Assembly: GCA_019415505.1 (NCBI GenBank)
Contig: DXZC01000033.1
Location: 1 to 18,012, forward strand
Direction: 5' to 3'
DNA length: 18,012 nt
DNA from: Peptococcaceae bacterium
GTDB taxonomy: Bacteria; Bacillota; Dehalobacteriia; UBA7702
Shown here: piece after piece, positions 1 through 8,453 of the stretch
Position numbering within the stretch: the stretch's first letter is position 1
Layout: every line of letters begins with the position of its first letter
The notes under the pieces: model-generated
What the model was told of the DNA's origin: nothing
What the model saw: only the letters and a program-made list of their open reading frames with translations
Databases searched by the model: none
Made by a program: the position numbers and the translations under genes

Positions 1-82
1 CCTCGTATTTGCCGGTGCTGCTGTTTAAGGTCAGGGTGTATTGCTGACCGTTGATTACTGTATGTACTGATTGGATTGACAT
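1..82 (-). CDS. Small phage protein, N-terminal 27 codons only (runs off window)
   Basis: The reading frame opens with ATG at 82-80 and stays open to the window edge. It begins MSIQSVHTVINGQQYTLTLN, which looks like a beta-strand-rich start. A textbook AAGGAGG ribosome binding site lies 7 bases upstream at 90-96, just past the stop codon of the tail fibre gene. It is therefore the next cistron of the same leftward operon. Its position after the fibre suggests a small tail-associated or accessory structural protein. I cannot name its function from 27 residues. Confidence 0.6.
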   Translation of the reverse strand, partial: MSIQSVHTVINGQQYTLTLNSSTGKYE

Positions 83-94
83 TGTTTTTCCTCC

Positions 95-958
95 TTATTT
101 GTAGCCAACAATTTTGTTTAATGTGCAACAATCACCCCAGTCCCATTTTATTTCAGAAATTTTACCTAAAGCCGAAATATCGAAAGTTATAAGTGGAAAC
201 TTCCTTACTTCCAATGTTCCTGCGCGACCATCGATGACGATTCCTCCGCTTGAGAATCTCATCGAAAGGCTAGAGGTCGTCTCATTAACACTTCCGTCAG
301 CACGCCGCTGTACACTGAAGTTCGCCCGGTTTAGATGTGATGCGGCATCAATGTAAAATCTTTCAATATGACGGCGACCGTATCCATCATTAGACCATAT
401 TTCAATAAATTTATACTGCTTAATTGTTTCATAAAGCCCGCTTACAGGAATGGAAACCCCAGGATTATCTGTATTGGCTTCAATCTCCCCCTCCCACAGC
501 ACAGTACCACGATTAATTGCGCCCCATGCTTCCCAGACTCCACCGTTACAACTGCGGCAATGTGTCCCGGTAGAACCGGTCAACACCTGGGAACAGTAAT
601 CGCCGCCGCCGTTGACTAGTACAGTACAACCGGCAGCCCAGCCAAAAGAGTGCGATGACTGAAAATCAACCCCCAGGGAACAGACTAAATTGCTAACATG
701 ACCGTAATTGTCGCCCTTGAGACTATCAAGCTTTGAATCTAGTGCTTCTTGGGAAGTATAGCTACCCAAGTAACCCAGATTCTTAAAGCTGGGCACATCT
801 GCGGCAACTTTCTGAAATAGCTCCCGGTTAATGGGTGTGCCTTGTTCTGTAGGCTCGTCAGCGTATTCAATATTTGCGTAAACTACTGTACCGTCATCAA
901 AAGTAATTTTTCGCCTATTGGGTTTTGTCGGTACTCTATCTTTCACATCAACTGCCAT
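95..958 (-). CDS. Putative tail fibre / receptor-binding protein with a pyocin-knob-like segment
   Basis: This 287-residue protein is probably the host-contact fibre or collar at the tail tip. The open frame extends upstream to 997, but I choose the ATG at 958 (MAVDVKDRVP). It has a GGGGAGGG ribosome binding site about 12 bases upstream, and the longer start would overlap the previous gene by about 50 bases instead of 11. The N-terminal 45 residues (KDRVPTKPNRRK, then a TPINRELFQKV helix) resemble a phage tail-attachment module. Residues roughly 80-145 follow the pattern of a pyocin-knob domain: a Gln-Val-Leu turn, TGTHCRSC, then GGVWEAWGAI. The C-terminal half is predicted beta-rich, as in carbohydrate-binding fibre tips. 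It is unusually rich in cysteine for a phage fibre (about ten). The assignment rests on position and these weak motifs. Confidence 0.6.
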   Translation of the reverse strand: MAVDVKDRVPTKPNRRKITFDDGTVVYANIEYADEPTEQGTPINRELFQKVAADVPSFKNLGYLGSYTSQEALDSKLDSLKGDNYGHVSNLVCSLGVDFQSSHSFGWAAGCTVLVNGGGDYCSQVLTGSTGTHCRSCNGGVWEAWGAINRGTVLWEGEIEANTDNPGVSIPVSGLYETIKQYKFIEIWSNDGYGRRHIERFYIDAASHLNRANFSVQRRADGSVNETTSSLSMRFSSGGIVIDGRAGTLEVRKFPLITFDISALGKISEIKWDWGDCCTLNKIVGYK

Positions 959-1436
959 AGCTAAAATATCCCTCCCCAGCATACAAGTCATTGGCATAAC
1001 GCCAATTTTGTTTCATCTTGGCAATCAGTTCGTTTATATCGTATAGTATTTTTTCAATGTCATTAGCATTAGTGTAGGGCCTAAAACTATTAGGAGTAAG
1101 GGGGGTATTAACGTATACTGTAAATATGGATTTTAAGGTTTCTAGGTTAAACTCCCATCTCTGCATATCTCCGCTTGTAAAAAAGTCATTGGCTCCCCAG
1201 TTTGTTTTTGTTGTAATTTGATTCTTGTAGCCGCACTCATTTAACAGGTTGGAGATTGTCAACATAGCCGATTCAACCCTGTTTAAGTCGGTATAAGTGT
1301 AGCCGCCCTTTAATTCTCCATTAAAATAGGCGGCTTCTTCATCAGCCGCCAAAGTTTTATTTTCTCTGATTTTATCTTTAATTTCGGTAACTTTTTCCAC
1401 ATCTGCCTGTGTTCTGTCAAAAATTAAGTTTTCCAT
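948..1436 (-). CDS. Conserved phage tail-region protein of unknown function
   Basis: A 162-residue acidic protein that starts with ATG at 1436, sharing one base with the TAA stop of the hub gene upstream, so translation is probably coupled. It opens with MENLIFDRTQADVEKV, contains a GGYTYTDLNRVESAM segment near residue 45, and ends with a tyrosine- and glycine-rich tail (YAGEGYFSYGS). Proteins with this opening and the YTDLNRVE motif are, from my knowledge of the family, commonly found between the tail hub and the fibre in prophages of Clostridia. No biochemical role is known to me. It has no signal peptide or membrane segment. A linker or assembly role between hub and fibre is inference only. 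Confidence 0.7.
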   Translation of the reverse strand: MENLIFDRTQADVEKVTEIKDKIRENKTLAADEEAAYFNGELKGGYTYTDLNRVESAMLTISNLLNECGYKNQITTKTNWGANDFFTSGDMQRWEFNLETLKSIFTVYVNTPLTPNSFRPYTNANDIEKILYDINELIAKMKQNWRYANDLYAGEGYFSYGS

Positions 1437-3061
1437 TACTTTACCACCACATTTGCGGCAATTATGTTGCCGTTTAAATTATAGTTCATTTTCTCAATAT
1501 GTCCTGTTTTCGGCGCTAGAAAATCGCTGTCCAAGGTGACTAAATCACCGGTTTTTTCGCCCGTGATTAGTAGTTTAGCGTTTACAGTTGTTGTTTCCGC
1601 AAAGTAGTCATAGCACCTTTGGGCGATATCCTCTACATTACTGTTGCCTATTAAGGTAGCCTTTTCAATAGATACTACATTAGGCAGGTCTGCCGCCGTA
1701 ACAAGGGGGTTTTTAATACTTACTACCTTTGCCAGGTGATTATATTTGCGCCCGGTTAAAATGCAGTTAGAGCTGTTTGCATTGATAACGGCATAATTGG
1801 CACCGCTTTCTACTATAGAGCCGTTAGTAATAGTTAAGCTATGCAGGGGTTCAGAAAAAGCAACAAACATTTCATTTCCTGTCCCGCTGTCGCTTGCATC
1901 ATAGGCCTCTACGGTTTCGGTTGTTGCAATGTAGGTATGAGAGGTCAAGTCAAATTGCGTAAGTTTATCTGATTGTTCATAGCTTTGACCTTGGTATATC
2001 TCGTTAAGAGTAAAGGAGTGCTTATTGTCCAAGCTTAAAGTATCTATTGTAACTTTGTTAGTGTTACTGGTGTCCACTACTGCCCCGATTGCAAACGCCA
2101 ACTGCATTAACGCTTCCCGGCATGAAGAAATCGGTAGATGTCCTGAGACTGCCTTTGCCTTTAAACTGTCGGCCATTTTAAAAGGTACCCTGGCTTCCGT
2201 CATAATCTCAACTAATAGGTCGTAAGCGTTTTTGTTTGAGTATATGCCGCCGAGAAATTGAGACTTATCTAGCAATCCTATATAGTCTATAGTCTGTACG
2301 CTCCAGGTATCTGCTTTAGTCCTCTTAGACTTATCCACAAAATGTACGCCTTTCAGTTGGCCGTTAAAATAGATTTCTATGGGCTGTTTGGACTGAAATA
2401 CATAGTCGACATTGCTCTTACTCCGCAGAGTAAAGTCAAAGGTATTTATTGTAATTTGCTGGCTGATGGGGCTTATCTCCTGATTGATAGAAGCTGCCGC
2501 TATCTCATCGCCTAAGAATATCCGCATAGTGCCATAGTCTATTGATTCTAATTTTAGGTACGCATGGGGTAGATTCATGGCCCTAAAAGTAATAACCAAC
2601 TTGTTATATGCGTCTACCTTATTTTCACAGTAATATACGGCATCTCCGGGGGTAAAATCCATATCAGAAAGTAAGGTACTGCCTTGGTACCATTTCACAT
2701 TTAGGTCTGTACAGAATTGATTGCCCCCCTTATCAAAAGTTAGCATGATACCTTGGGAAGAGTAGTATTGAGGTGATAGCAGGGTAAGGGTTATCGGCGC
2801 AGTAAAGGTTTTGTCAGCGTTGGATTGCTGCAAGCTCCACAACCCAGTTTTTGCAGTGTTTAAATCGCTAGGGAGAAATTCCATTTCTCTGTCGTCAAGA
2901 ATAGTCTGATATAGCTCGCAAGGACTGATGTAGTAGGGGAGAGTAAAATCCTCTTGTTGCAGTTGGGATAGATTAACAAAGTTTTGCTTATCACTTATTG
3001 TTGGTGTAAAATCTTCCTTGGCTCCTACAGCGATATCGCCATAGATTAGCTTTACGCCCAT
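1436..3061 (-). CDS. Tail tip hub / baseplate protein (tail-associated structural protein)
   Basis: A 541-residue protein encoded just after a Dit-like gene, the usual place of the tail hub (Tal/gp27-like) of siphophages. Its ATG at 3061 overlaps the upstream TAA by one base. The N-terminal 190 residues are beta-rich and poorly conserved in appearance. From about residue 195 a segment (QITINTFDFTLRSK, QPIEIYFNGQLKGVHFVD, WSVQTIDYIGLLD) looks like the beta-barrel hub domain shared by phage tail proteins. It is followed by a helical part (NAYDLLVEIMTEARVPF) and another beta domain. I see no peptidase or lysozyme catalytic motif, so this hub seems to lack the cell-wall-degrading extension found in longer Tal proteins. 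The function is inferred from order and from the central domain. Confidence 0.65.
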   Translation of the reverse strand: MGVKLIYGDIAVGAKEDFTPTISDKQNFVNLSQLQQEDFTLPYYISPCELYQTILDDREMEFLPSDLNTAKTGLWSLQQSNADKTFTAPITLTLLSPQYYSSQGIMLTFDKGGNQFCTDLNVKWYQGSTLLSDMDFTPGDAVYYCENKVDAYNKLVITFRAMNLPHAYLKLESIDYGTMRIFLGDEIAAASINQEISPISQQITINTFDFTLRSKSNVDYVFQSKQPIEIYFNGQLKGVHFVDKSKRTKADTWSVQTIDYIGLLDKSQFLGGIYSNKNAYDLLVEIMTEARVPFKMADSLKAKAVSGHLPISSCREALMQLAFAIGAVVDTSNTNKVTIDTLSLDNKHSFTLNEIYQGQSYEQSDKLTQFDLTSHTYIATTETVEAYDASDSGTGNEMFVAFSEPLHSLTITNGSIVESGANYAVINANSSNCILTGRKYNHLAKVVSIKNPLVTAADLPNVVSIEKATLIGNSNVEDIAQRCYDYFAETTTVNAKLLITGEKTGDLVTLDSDFLAPKTGHIEKMNYNLNGNIIAANVVVK

Positions 3062-3456
3062 TATGGCAACACCTGCGCTTCCATGGGAATAAAATTAGCC
3101 TGAAAGCTATCCCAGTATATATTCCCTGCGTTTTCGTCAATTCTTGCTGCCTTCCTTTTGCCGCTAGAAACATACGCCTTATATGCTATACTGGCCTGAC
3201 CGTCAGCGAACTCCACATTAATGCCCTGGGTTCTCGGTAGTCTTAAATGATGGTAAAGGTTATCAAAACTTTGCCTGTCATTACCTTTGCGGGCGAATGT
3301 TACAGTATGCCCGATAAAAGTCCCGATAGGGTCAAGTATCATAGCCCCAGAACCTATTACCCGTCCGGTGTTTTCGCTGTAGAGAACGTTCCAGTTTTCT
3401 TCTAGCTCCAACACCCTGACATTGTATTTAACTCCGTTTATAATGCAATAGTTCAT
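3061..3456 (-). CDS. Distal tail protein-like (Dit position), 131 aa
   Basis: The protein begins MNYCIINGVKYNVRVLELEENWNV and consists of alternating short beta segments (RVIGSGAMILDPIGTFIGHTVTF, then INVEFADGQASIAYKAYVSS), a profile typical of small baseplate or distal tail proteins in Clostridia phages. Its ATG at 3456 lies inside an ATGA overlap with the tape measure stop, which predicts coupled translation and near-equal expression. It is much shorter than the SPP1 Dit, so it may correspond to the N-terminal ring-forming domain alone. Placement between tape measure and hub supports a role in joining the tail tube to the tip. Confidence 0.6.
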   Translation of the reverse strand: MNYCIINGVKYNVRVLELEENWNVLYSENTGRVIGSGAMILDPIGTFIGHTVTFARKGNDRQSFDNLYHHLRLPRTQGINVEFADGQASIAYKAYVSSGKRKAARIDENAGNIYWDSFQANFIPMEAQVLP

Positions 3457-6035
3457 ATAGTCACCAGCCCATTTCCGTTAATTTTTTCGCCGCCCTTAAC
3501 CAGTTTGTAAATAATGCGCATTAATTCCGTTTCTGATAGATTATATATTTCTTCCTTAACAACTCTGCCGCCGTCGCCTAATTCCTCGCGCATAATTTGG
3601 CGAAGTAAGGCCTCAGGGGTTTCTATATTCGTGCCCTGTTTCTGGTCACCTAAAACCGCCATAAATTCACGATTTGGAGGAATAACCGCGCCTTTGGCTA
3701 GGTGGGGGATTTGATATACTTTTTCTCCCAGCGCAGGGACTTTGGGTATTGAAAACTCTACCTTTTTAATATCGACTCCGGGAATCTTATTCAAACCGTC
3801 AATAGCTAAATTAAGGGGTAATAATACGCCCTTAATCAAAAGATTAATTGCCCCGACAACAATGTTGACCAATGAAGACATAAGGTTTGCGACACCTACC
3901 ACTAATAAATTTATGCCTGATATGATAAGATTCAATGGAATCTTAAAAAGGGCAACCAAGGAATCCCAAACTCCACCGAAGATATTTTTTATACCTGTCC
4001 AGGCTTTGTCCCAATCGCCGGTAAAAACACCTACAATAAATTGAATAATACCCTTTAAAACAGTAATCAAGCCGCTTATAATGTCGATAATATTGCCTAT
4101 AATACCGCCTACAGTATTAAAAATGGCGCTTAAAACTGTTGAAACAACGGGTCCGAGCATTTCAACCAGCCATTTGATAATGGGGGAAATTACTTGATTA
4201 TAAATTGTTAAGGCACCCGTAATCAACTCTCCGACGAAATCCAGGAAATTATCCAGCAGCGGCCGTAAATGATTTGTCCATAACTCATCTATAACAGCCA
4301 TAAAGCTATCCCAGATAGGTTTTAACATATTGTCCCAAAGGCTCAGAAACAGCTCCCCAGTTGTTTCAACTGCTGTCCTGAGTCCGTCGAAAATTGGCGT
4401 TCCCCAATTCTGCCAAGCTTGATATATGCTGTCCCACATTTCAGACCATACTTTTAAAATCAAGTCAAGGGCCGGGGATATGCCCTCAGCATATACGGTA
4501 TCAAAGATAGTTTTTGCCACTACAAATACGGTTTCGGCTGTTTTGACTAATTCTGTTCCTAGTTGGGTGAAAAATGGTAGAATACTTAAAAAGAATGAAT
4601 CCAGCAGTACAGGTAGTAGATTATCTACAAAATCTGCAAAAACAAGATTGAAACTATCGAACACACCATTTATAACGGTAGAGCAGAAACTTGCTATAGC
4701 TTGCAGGAATGGTGTAAAGTCGTTGGTAAACCAAGCTTTCATATTACCGCTCTGAGCCATAAAAATATCCCACATGCGGCCTAAAGTATCTCGGAATACC
4801 AGAGCATTGCTCGTGAAACTAGCCCAAAAATCCGTAAAAATAGGGCCAAAGTTTGTTTTAAACCATGACCCCAGAGTGGAAAATGCGTTTTTGAAAAAAT
4901 CCACGTATTTAGAAATGCCCTCGGTATCTAAATCCGGGGTAGTGGTATCGCCGTAACCCCCTTCAGAGCTGTAGGGGGTGATTAAGTCCATATTAATGCT
5001 GCCGGTATCTTCTAAGTTATCAGAGGTTTGTCCGGTTAGCTTTTGAATCTCGTCAAATCCGGCAAGAGCCCTTTTATTGGCCTTTTCGGTATCTTTGATA
5101 GCTTGAGTTAGGTCCTCTTGGTTTTCTACACTGCCGGCGATGTTATCGGCCTGTATTTGTGTTTGCTCATTGGTTAGTTGCAGCTCTTTGCCGGTAAAAG
5201 CTTTATATACCCATTTTGCGGCCTGTTGTGCAGCTAGGGCAACTTTGGTAAGACCGGTAATCATATCATTGACAACAGGGATAAATAAACTACCTATGGC
5301 CATAAATGCTTGTCCGAATTGACCCTGCATTTGTTTCCAGCGTTCTTGGAGGACTCTCACAGAGTTAGCCCAGCCGTCGCTTGTTTTAGCAAAATCGCCC
5401 TGGGCAAGCTTTGTTTGCTCCATAACATAGTTATAGCGCAACATGGTTTTTTCTTGCTGGGTCATCGCGGAGATGGACTTTTCAATACCCCGCTGCCGGG
5501 CGTACTCTTGTAGGTTTATGTCGGTCATAACGATACCGAACTGTTTTAGGGTTTCTGTTTCGCCGGTGAATACCGATTTCAGGGCAGTATCTGCTATTTC
5601 CTGAGAGACATTGTAAAATGAAGCCATGTCAGCGGATAAGGCGGTAAGATTAATTGCCATATCGCTGCCAGCCCCAGCAGCTATTTGCATGCCCTGGGCC
5701 ATAGCCATGTAAGTCGATGCAGTACGTTTAGCGGTCAATTCAGAAATGCCGAAGCTTTCAATGGCGGTTTTGGAAAACTCCTCAATTTTATAGGACATAC
5801 TCCTAAAAGCTGTGTCGACTACATTTTGGACTTCTTGTAAATCGCTTGCTATGTCAACTGCGGCTTTGCCAAAGGCTACCAAAGCTGAAATACCAAAGGC
5901 TATTCCTATAGCGGCACCGAGTTTAGCTACCTGTGAAGTAAGGGACGATATCCCCCTTTTCATCGTGGATATACCGCGATTAATGCCAGCTTGGTCTATA
6001 TCTGTTTTTAATAAGATTGTGCCGTCTGCAGCCAC
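3453..6035 (-). CDS. Tail tape measure protein, 860 aa
   Basis: The longest gene in the window, as expected for the tape measure that sets tail length and later helps the DNA cross the membrane. The start is GTG at 6035 with an AAGGTGG ribosome binding site 7 bases upstream; no better ATG exists. Residues about 1-35 carry the usual opening (ILLKTDIDQAGINRGISTMK) and residues 39-57 form a first hydrophobic segment. Residues about 60-260 match the PhageMin_Tail/TP901 core (ASDLQEVQNVVD, GISELTAKRTASTYMAMAQG, SVRVLQERWKQMQGQFGQAF). Residues about 590-770 contain repeated hydrophobic stretches rich in Ile, Leu, Val and Gly, fitting membrane insertion. Using the usual rule of about 1.5 angstrom per residue, the tail would be about 130 nm. 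No lytic transglycosylase or peptidase motif is visible. Confidence 0.95.
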   Translation of the reverse strand: MAADGTILLKTDIDQAGINRGISTMKRGISSLTSQVAKLGAAIGIAFGISALVAFGKAAVDIASDLQEVQNVVDTAFRSMSYKIEEFSKTAIESFGISELTAKRTASTYMAMAQGMQIAAGAGSDMAINLTALSADMASFYNVSQEIADTALKSVFTGETETLKQFGIVMTDINLQEYARQRGIEKSISAMTQQEKTMLRYNYVMEQTKLAQGDFAKTSDGWANSVRVLQERWKQMQGQFGQAFMAIGSLFIPVVNDMITGLTKVALAAQQAAKWVYKAFTGKELQLTNEQTQIQADNIAGSVENQEDLTQAIKDTEKANKRALAGFDEIQKLTGQTSDNLEDTGSINMDLITPYSSEGGYGDTTTPDLDTEGISKYVDFFKNAFSTLGSWFKTNFGPIFTDFWASFTSNALVFRDTLGRMWDIFMAQSGNMKAWFTNDFTPFLQAIASFCSTVINGVFDSFNLVFADFVDNLLPVLLDSFFLSILPFFTQLGTELVKTAETVFVVAKTIFDTVYAEGISPALDLILKVWSEMWDSIYQAWQNWGTPIFDGLRTAVETTGELFLSLWDNMLKPIWDSFMAVIDELWTNHLRPLLDNFLDFVGELITGALTIYNQVISPIIKWLVEMLGPVVSTVLSAIFNTVGGIIGNIIDIISGLITVLKGIIQFIVGVFTGDWDKAWTGIKNIFGGVWDSLVALFKIPLNLIISGINLLVVGVANLMSSLVNIVVGAINLLIKGVLLPLNLAIDGLNKIPGVDIKKVEFSIPKVPALGEKVYQIPHLAKGAVIPPNREFMAVLGDQKQGTNIETPEALLRQIMREELGDGGRVVKEEIYNLSETELMRIIYKLVKGGEKINGNGLVTI

Positions 6036-6051
6036 TATAATCCACCTTCTT

Positions 6052-6600
6052 TTAGCACTCGTTATCTAACCAAGCCCGCTCTGAAGCGGTAAGTTTGTAC
6101 TTGATTGTCACAAGAGACCGGTTTTCACGGTAAAAATCTTTTTCCCAAGACTCCAACTTTTTGCCCCGTTGCAATTTATTGCGTATGGCAACAATAGTGG
6201 AAAACACGCATTCCCCGATTTCCATATAGCCGCCAAGGAAGGACCACCAGTGCAAATAAGAAAGGGAGCGAATGTCGCTCCCTAAGACCCGGTTTACCGG
6301 GGAAACTATGTGTTTAAAATCTTGCTCCCAATCCATTAATTGGGTCCTGTTTCCGTTATCCGTTTCATCTTCTCCATAATTAATAAAACGAAACATTTCC
6401 TTTACCGCAGTATCAATGTCGCCTATATCTTCAATATTTTCATAAAAAATGTAAAGGGCGCATTGAATTTTTTGTTCGTCGGTAAGGTCTACATCATTAA
6501 GGGCGATTATACAGTCGAGAATGACTCTATAATCGCCCTGGCTTCTAATGGCATATTCAGTTTCGCCTATTGTCACTGATGTAGGTAAATCGTAAATCAT
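6052..6600 (-). CDS. Bacteriophage Gp15 family protein (tail assembly chaperone, second ORF)
   Basis: A 182-residue cytoplasmic protein recognisable as the Gp15 family by its N-terminus (MIYDLPTSVTIGETEYAIRS), a central WEQDFKHIVSPVNRVLG, and LSYLHWWSFLGGYMEIGE. Gp15 proteins sit directly before the tape measure in many phages of Gram-positive hosts and are thought to act as tail assembly chaperones. The ATG at 6600 overlaps the previous stop as ATGA. I see no ribosome binding site in the 25 bases before it, so it depends on coupling with the upstream gene or on a ribosomal frameshift. Loss of the upstream gene would be expected to silence it. Confidence 0.85.
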   Translation of the reverse strand: MIYDLPTSVTIGETEYAIRSQGDYRVILDCIIALNDVDLTDEQKIQCALYIFYENIEDIGDIDTAVKEMFRFINYGEDETDNGNRTQLMDWEQDFKHIVSPVNRVLGSDIRSLSYLHWWSFLGGYMEIGECVFSTIVAIRNKLQRGKKLESWEKDFYRENRSLVTIKYKLTASERAWLDNEC

Positions 6601-7022
6601 TTTTGGTACTTTGCCAGGTGTTTATTCACCTTGGCTCTTTCTTTTTTAATGTGTTTTTCCATTTCCGGCGTGATTGCTTCAAGAAATTGCAGCACAAAAT
6701 AATTTCCGTTAACCAGGGCAAAGGGGTTGCAGTATTTAAATATAACGCTGCTTACTTCACCATTAAAAGCCCTGTCTATCTCGTCGCAGATGATTTGCCT
6801 GGTTTGCTGGAATAGCTCTACACTAGAGCGGTCTTTAGGCGTACCATCGGCATTTAATTCAAAATCTTTTAATCCTTCTAGCTGTTCAGTGACTCTCTTT
6901 TCCATTTCATCAAAACGAATAACTAAGTCAGGGTCAGCTGGATTAAAATAAATGTTTTCTGTCTCGCCCCTATCTACAAACTCAATGGGTATGGCTACAC
7001 TTTTACCAGTATTTAGCTTCAT
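6597..7022 (-). CDS. Tail assembly chaperone, first ORF (gpG-like position)
   Basis: A 141-residue acidic protein between the major tail protein and Gp15, the slot of the gpG/TAC chaperone that coats the tape measure before tube polymerisation. It starts MKLNTGKSVAIPIEFVDRGE, has a helical middle (LVIRFDEMEKRVTEQLEGLKD) and ends in a basic, lysine-rich helix (KKERAKVNKHLAKYQK). The ATG at 7022 has a strong AAGGAGG site 7 bases upstream. The last codons are CAA AAA TGA, so the stop directly follows a run of five A, and a minus-one slip there would enter the Gp15 frame exactly at its ATG. Identity rests on position and size; the sequence itself is only weakly diagnostic. Confidence 0.7.
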   Translation of the reverse strand: MKLNTGKSVAIPIEFVDRGETENIYFNPADPDLVIRFDEMEKRVTEQLEGLKDFELNADGTPKDRSSVELFQQTRQIICDEIDRAFNGEVSSVIFKYCNPFALVNGNYFVLQFLEAITPEMEKHIKKERAKVNKHLAKYQK

Positions 7023-7033
7023 TGATATCCTCC

Positions 7034-7552
7034 TTAGCTTGCAGGCGAAAAGGCCGGTTTATCGTCTGTATAGGTTACGGTGCCTTTTTTAGATTCGTTA
7101 CTATAGTTAATTTCTATAGGCATATCTACATTAGCGCTGCCGCCTAAACTTGTTATGCTAATCGTACAACCAGTTTGCTTTTCCGCTTCATAACTGCCAG
7201 TCGAAACATCGCCAATGTATTGGTAGACAAGCAAAATGTCAAATTGAGATAGCAATTCAGGCTTTTTTTCTTCCCAAATTTTGTGCAGTTTAAAGTTTAA
7301 TTTGCTGCCGCCTCGTACTGTATTAGGCTCTAAAGTTTGCACAGGTTCCCACTTGGTAATGCTGCTTTCTGTAATACCTAAAATATCCGTTACTTTTTCC
7401 AGGTTAGGATTAAGCTCAATGGAACTTTCTTCCACGCCCTTACCTACCAGTTCCCAATCTTCAGTGGAGCTGCCCACATTTACATAGGTCTTTAACAGCC
7501 TGCGGGCTGCCTTTACATTTGCACCAACATTAAAATCAGTTACTTCGGCCAT
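7034..7552 (-). CDS. Major tail (tube) protein
   Basis: A 172-residue protein in the classical place before the tail assembly chaperones. I choose the ATG at 7552 (MAEVTDFNVGANVKAARRLL) because a GGAAGGAG site lies 8 bases upstream. The frame is open back to 7594, but that start lacks a good site. The chain carries tube-protein features: an N-terminal strand with VNVGSSTEDWELVGKGVEESSIELNPN, the segment VTDILGITESSITKWEPVQTLEP, and a C-terminal beta-sandwich ending in VTYTDDKPAFSPAS. It should polymerise into the tube through which DNA passes and is expected to be among the most highly translated genes of the operon. Confidence 0.85.
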   Translation of the reverse strand: MAEVTDFNVGANVKAARRLLKTYVNVGSSTEDWELVGKGVEESSIELNPNLEKVTDILGITESSITKWEPVQTLEPNTVRGGSKLNFKLHKIWEEKKPELLSQFDILLVYQYIGDVSTGSYEAEKQTGCTISITSLGGSANVDMPIEINYSNESKKGTVTYTDDKPAFSPAS

Positions 7553-7596
7553 ATTGTTTTCTCCTTCCATGGTCATTATTTCTTCATCTTTCATTT

Positions 7597-7953
7597 TTAG
7601 TAATACCCCCTTTGTAGAGCGGCATTTATTATTTGTATTAGCCTATCTTTTTGCCCGGCCTGGGCTGCCTTTTGGTCCCAATGGTCGGTGGCGTAAGGAG
7701 AGAGTTCTTTGTAAAAATCAAACCCCTCACTGTTATATAAATAATCTGCATAAGGCGTTAAATAGTGCAGGGCAAAAGGAAGTATATGAACTGTGCCTCT
7801 TTTACCTATTAAGAATCCTTCATGCTGCGGGGTATAAAGGTCAATTAGCTTTTTCCATTCCAAGGCCACAAAAAGTCCAAACTTGTCATTTTTGACTTTA
7901 TTTAAGATTGCCTGATTATTTAAATTGATTACTGCCTGTGCATTAAATCTCAT
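7597..7953 (-). CDS. Minor capsid / neck protein (Minor_capsid_2-like, gp10-like position)
   Basis: A 118-residue protein starting MRFNAQAVINLNNQAILNKV at 7953, chosen because an AGAGGTC site lies 9 bases upstream; the longer frame to 8016 would run 74 bases into the previous gene. The middle (LYTPQHEGFLIGKRG) and the end (ALHYLTPYADYLYNSEG, then SPYATDHWDQKAAQAGQKDRL) reproduce the pattern of the Minor_capsid_2 / HK97 gp10-like neck family: Pro-x-x-x-Gly-x-Leu, a PYA motif and a Trp-Asp near the C-terminal helix. Such proteins help join head and tail. It lies immediately before the major tail protein. Confidence 0.7.
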   Translation of the reverse strand: MRFNAQAVINLNNQAILNKVKNDKFGLFVALEWKKLIDLYTPQHEGFLIGKRGTVHILPFALHYLTPYADYLYNSEGFDFYKELSPYATDHWDQKAAQAGQKDRLIQIINAALQRGYY

Positions 7954-8443
7954 AGTATATTGACCTCTGTATAGCTGGATTGACGTAACGAATCCGAACA
8001 GTGATAAAGTAGGCAATGCGGTTGTTTAATATGTCAGCCGCCCTTACTTGAGGGTTAAAGGGCAGGGCTTCAATGCTAACAACCTGTTTATTGGTAATTT
8101 TAGGTAAATTGCCCGTGTCATTCTGTAATTCTATCCAGTCACATATAGCCTGTGCGTCCTCTATATTGAGTACGTTTAAACATTCATCAGGCTCTTTGCC
8201 GCTTTGGGTGTCCAAGTAGTAGTAGGCGTTTATTTGGTAGTCCTCATATACAGAGGGATTCGGAATTATATCACAGTTATAGCTACCTATGGAGTCGATA
8301 AAGTCCTTATAAGATGTTTTTTGGCTTGTTCCCTGGGGTAATATTACTTTTGCCCCGTCTGTTTCCGCCGTCCCTATGCTCCATAAGTCCGCTAACTGAG
8401 GGCATTGCCGCAAATAGTTAAATATCTCCGTGTATTTACTCAT
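7943..8443 (-). CDS. Tail terminator / tail completion-like protein
   Basis: A 166-residue protein (MSKYTEIFNYLRQCPQLADL) with a clean AAAGGAG site 5 bases before the ATG at 8443. It has a helix IEDAQAICDWIELQNDTGNLP and a C-terminal strand pair (NRIAYFITVRIRYVNP) seen in a family that occurs next to the tail tube gene in many Clostridia prophages. Some database entries carry the misleading label 'chloramphenicol resistance protein'. From fold pattern and position I infer a terminator that caps the tail tube before head joining. It is unusual that it precedes the gp10-like gene here; the more common order is the reverse. There is nothing to support an antibiotic role. Confidence 0.6.
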   Translation of the reverse strand: MSKYTEIFNYLRQCPQLADLWSIGTAETDGAKVILPQGTSQKTSYKDFIDSIGSYNCDIIPNPSVYEDYQINAYYYLDTQSGKEPDECLNVLNIEDAQAICDWIELQNDTGNLPKITNKQVVSIEALPFNPQVRAADILNNRIAYFITVRIRYVNPAIQRSIYYEI

Positions 8444-8453
8444 TGCTACTCCT

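Noticed and set aside
3514..5513. Several plus-strand ORFs of 60-109 codons opposite the tape measure gene
   Set aside because: No ribosome binding sites, overlapping each other and antisense to a strongly supported long gene; shadows of its codon pattern.
7222..7250. Minus-strand TTGACA, 17 bases, TACATT inside the major tail protein gene
   Set aside because: The -10 matches at only four positions and the codons are well explained by protein sequence.
7979..8007. Plus-strand TTGACG, 17 bases, GATAAA
   Set aside because: Only 9 of 12 matches, with nothing downstream that would be a transcript unit; expected by chance in AT-rich coding DNA.
7943..8443. Chloramphenicol resistance gene
   Set aside because: Similar phage proteins carry that label in some databases, but position and fold pattern indicate a tail completion protein; there is no acetyltransferase motif.
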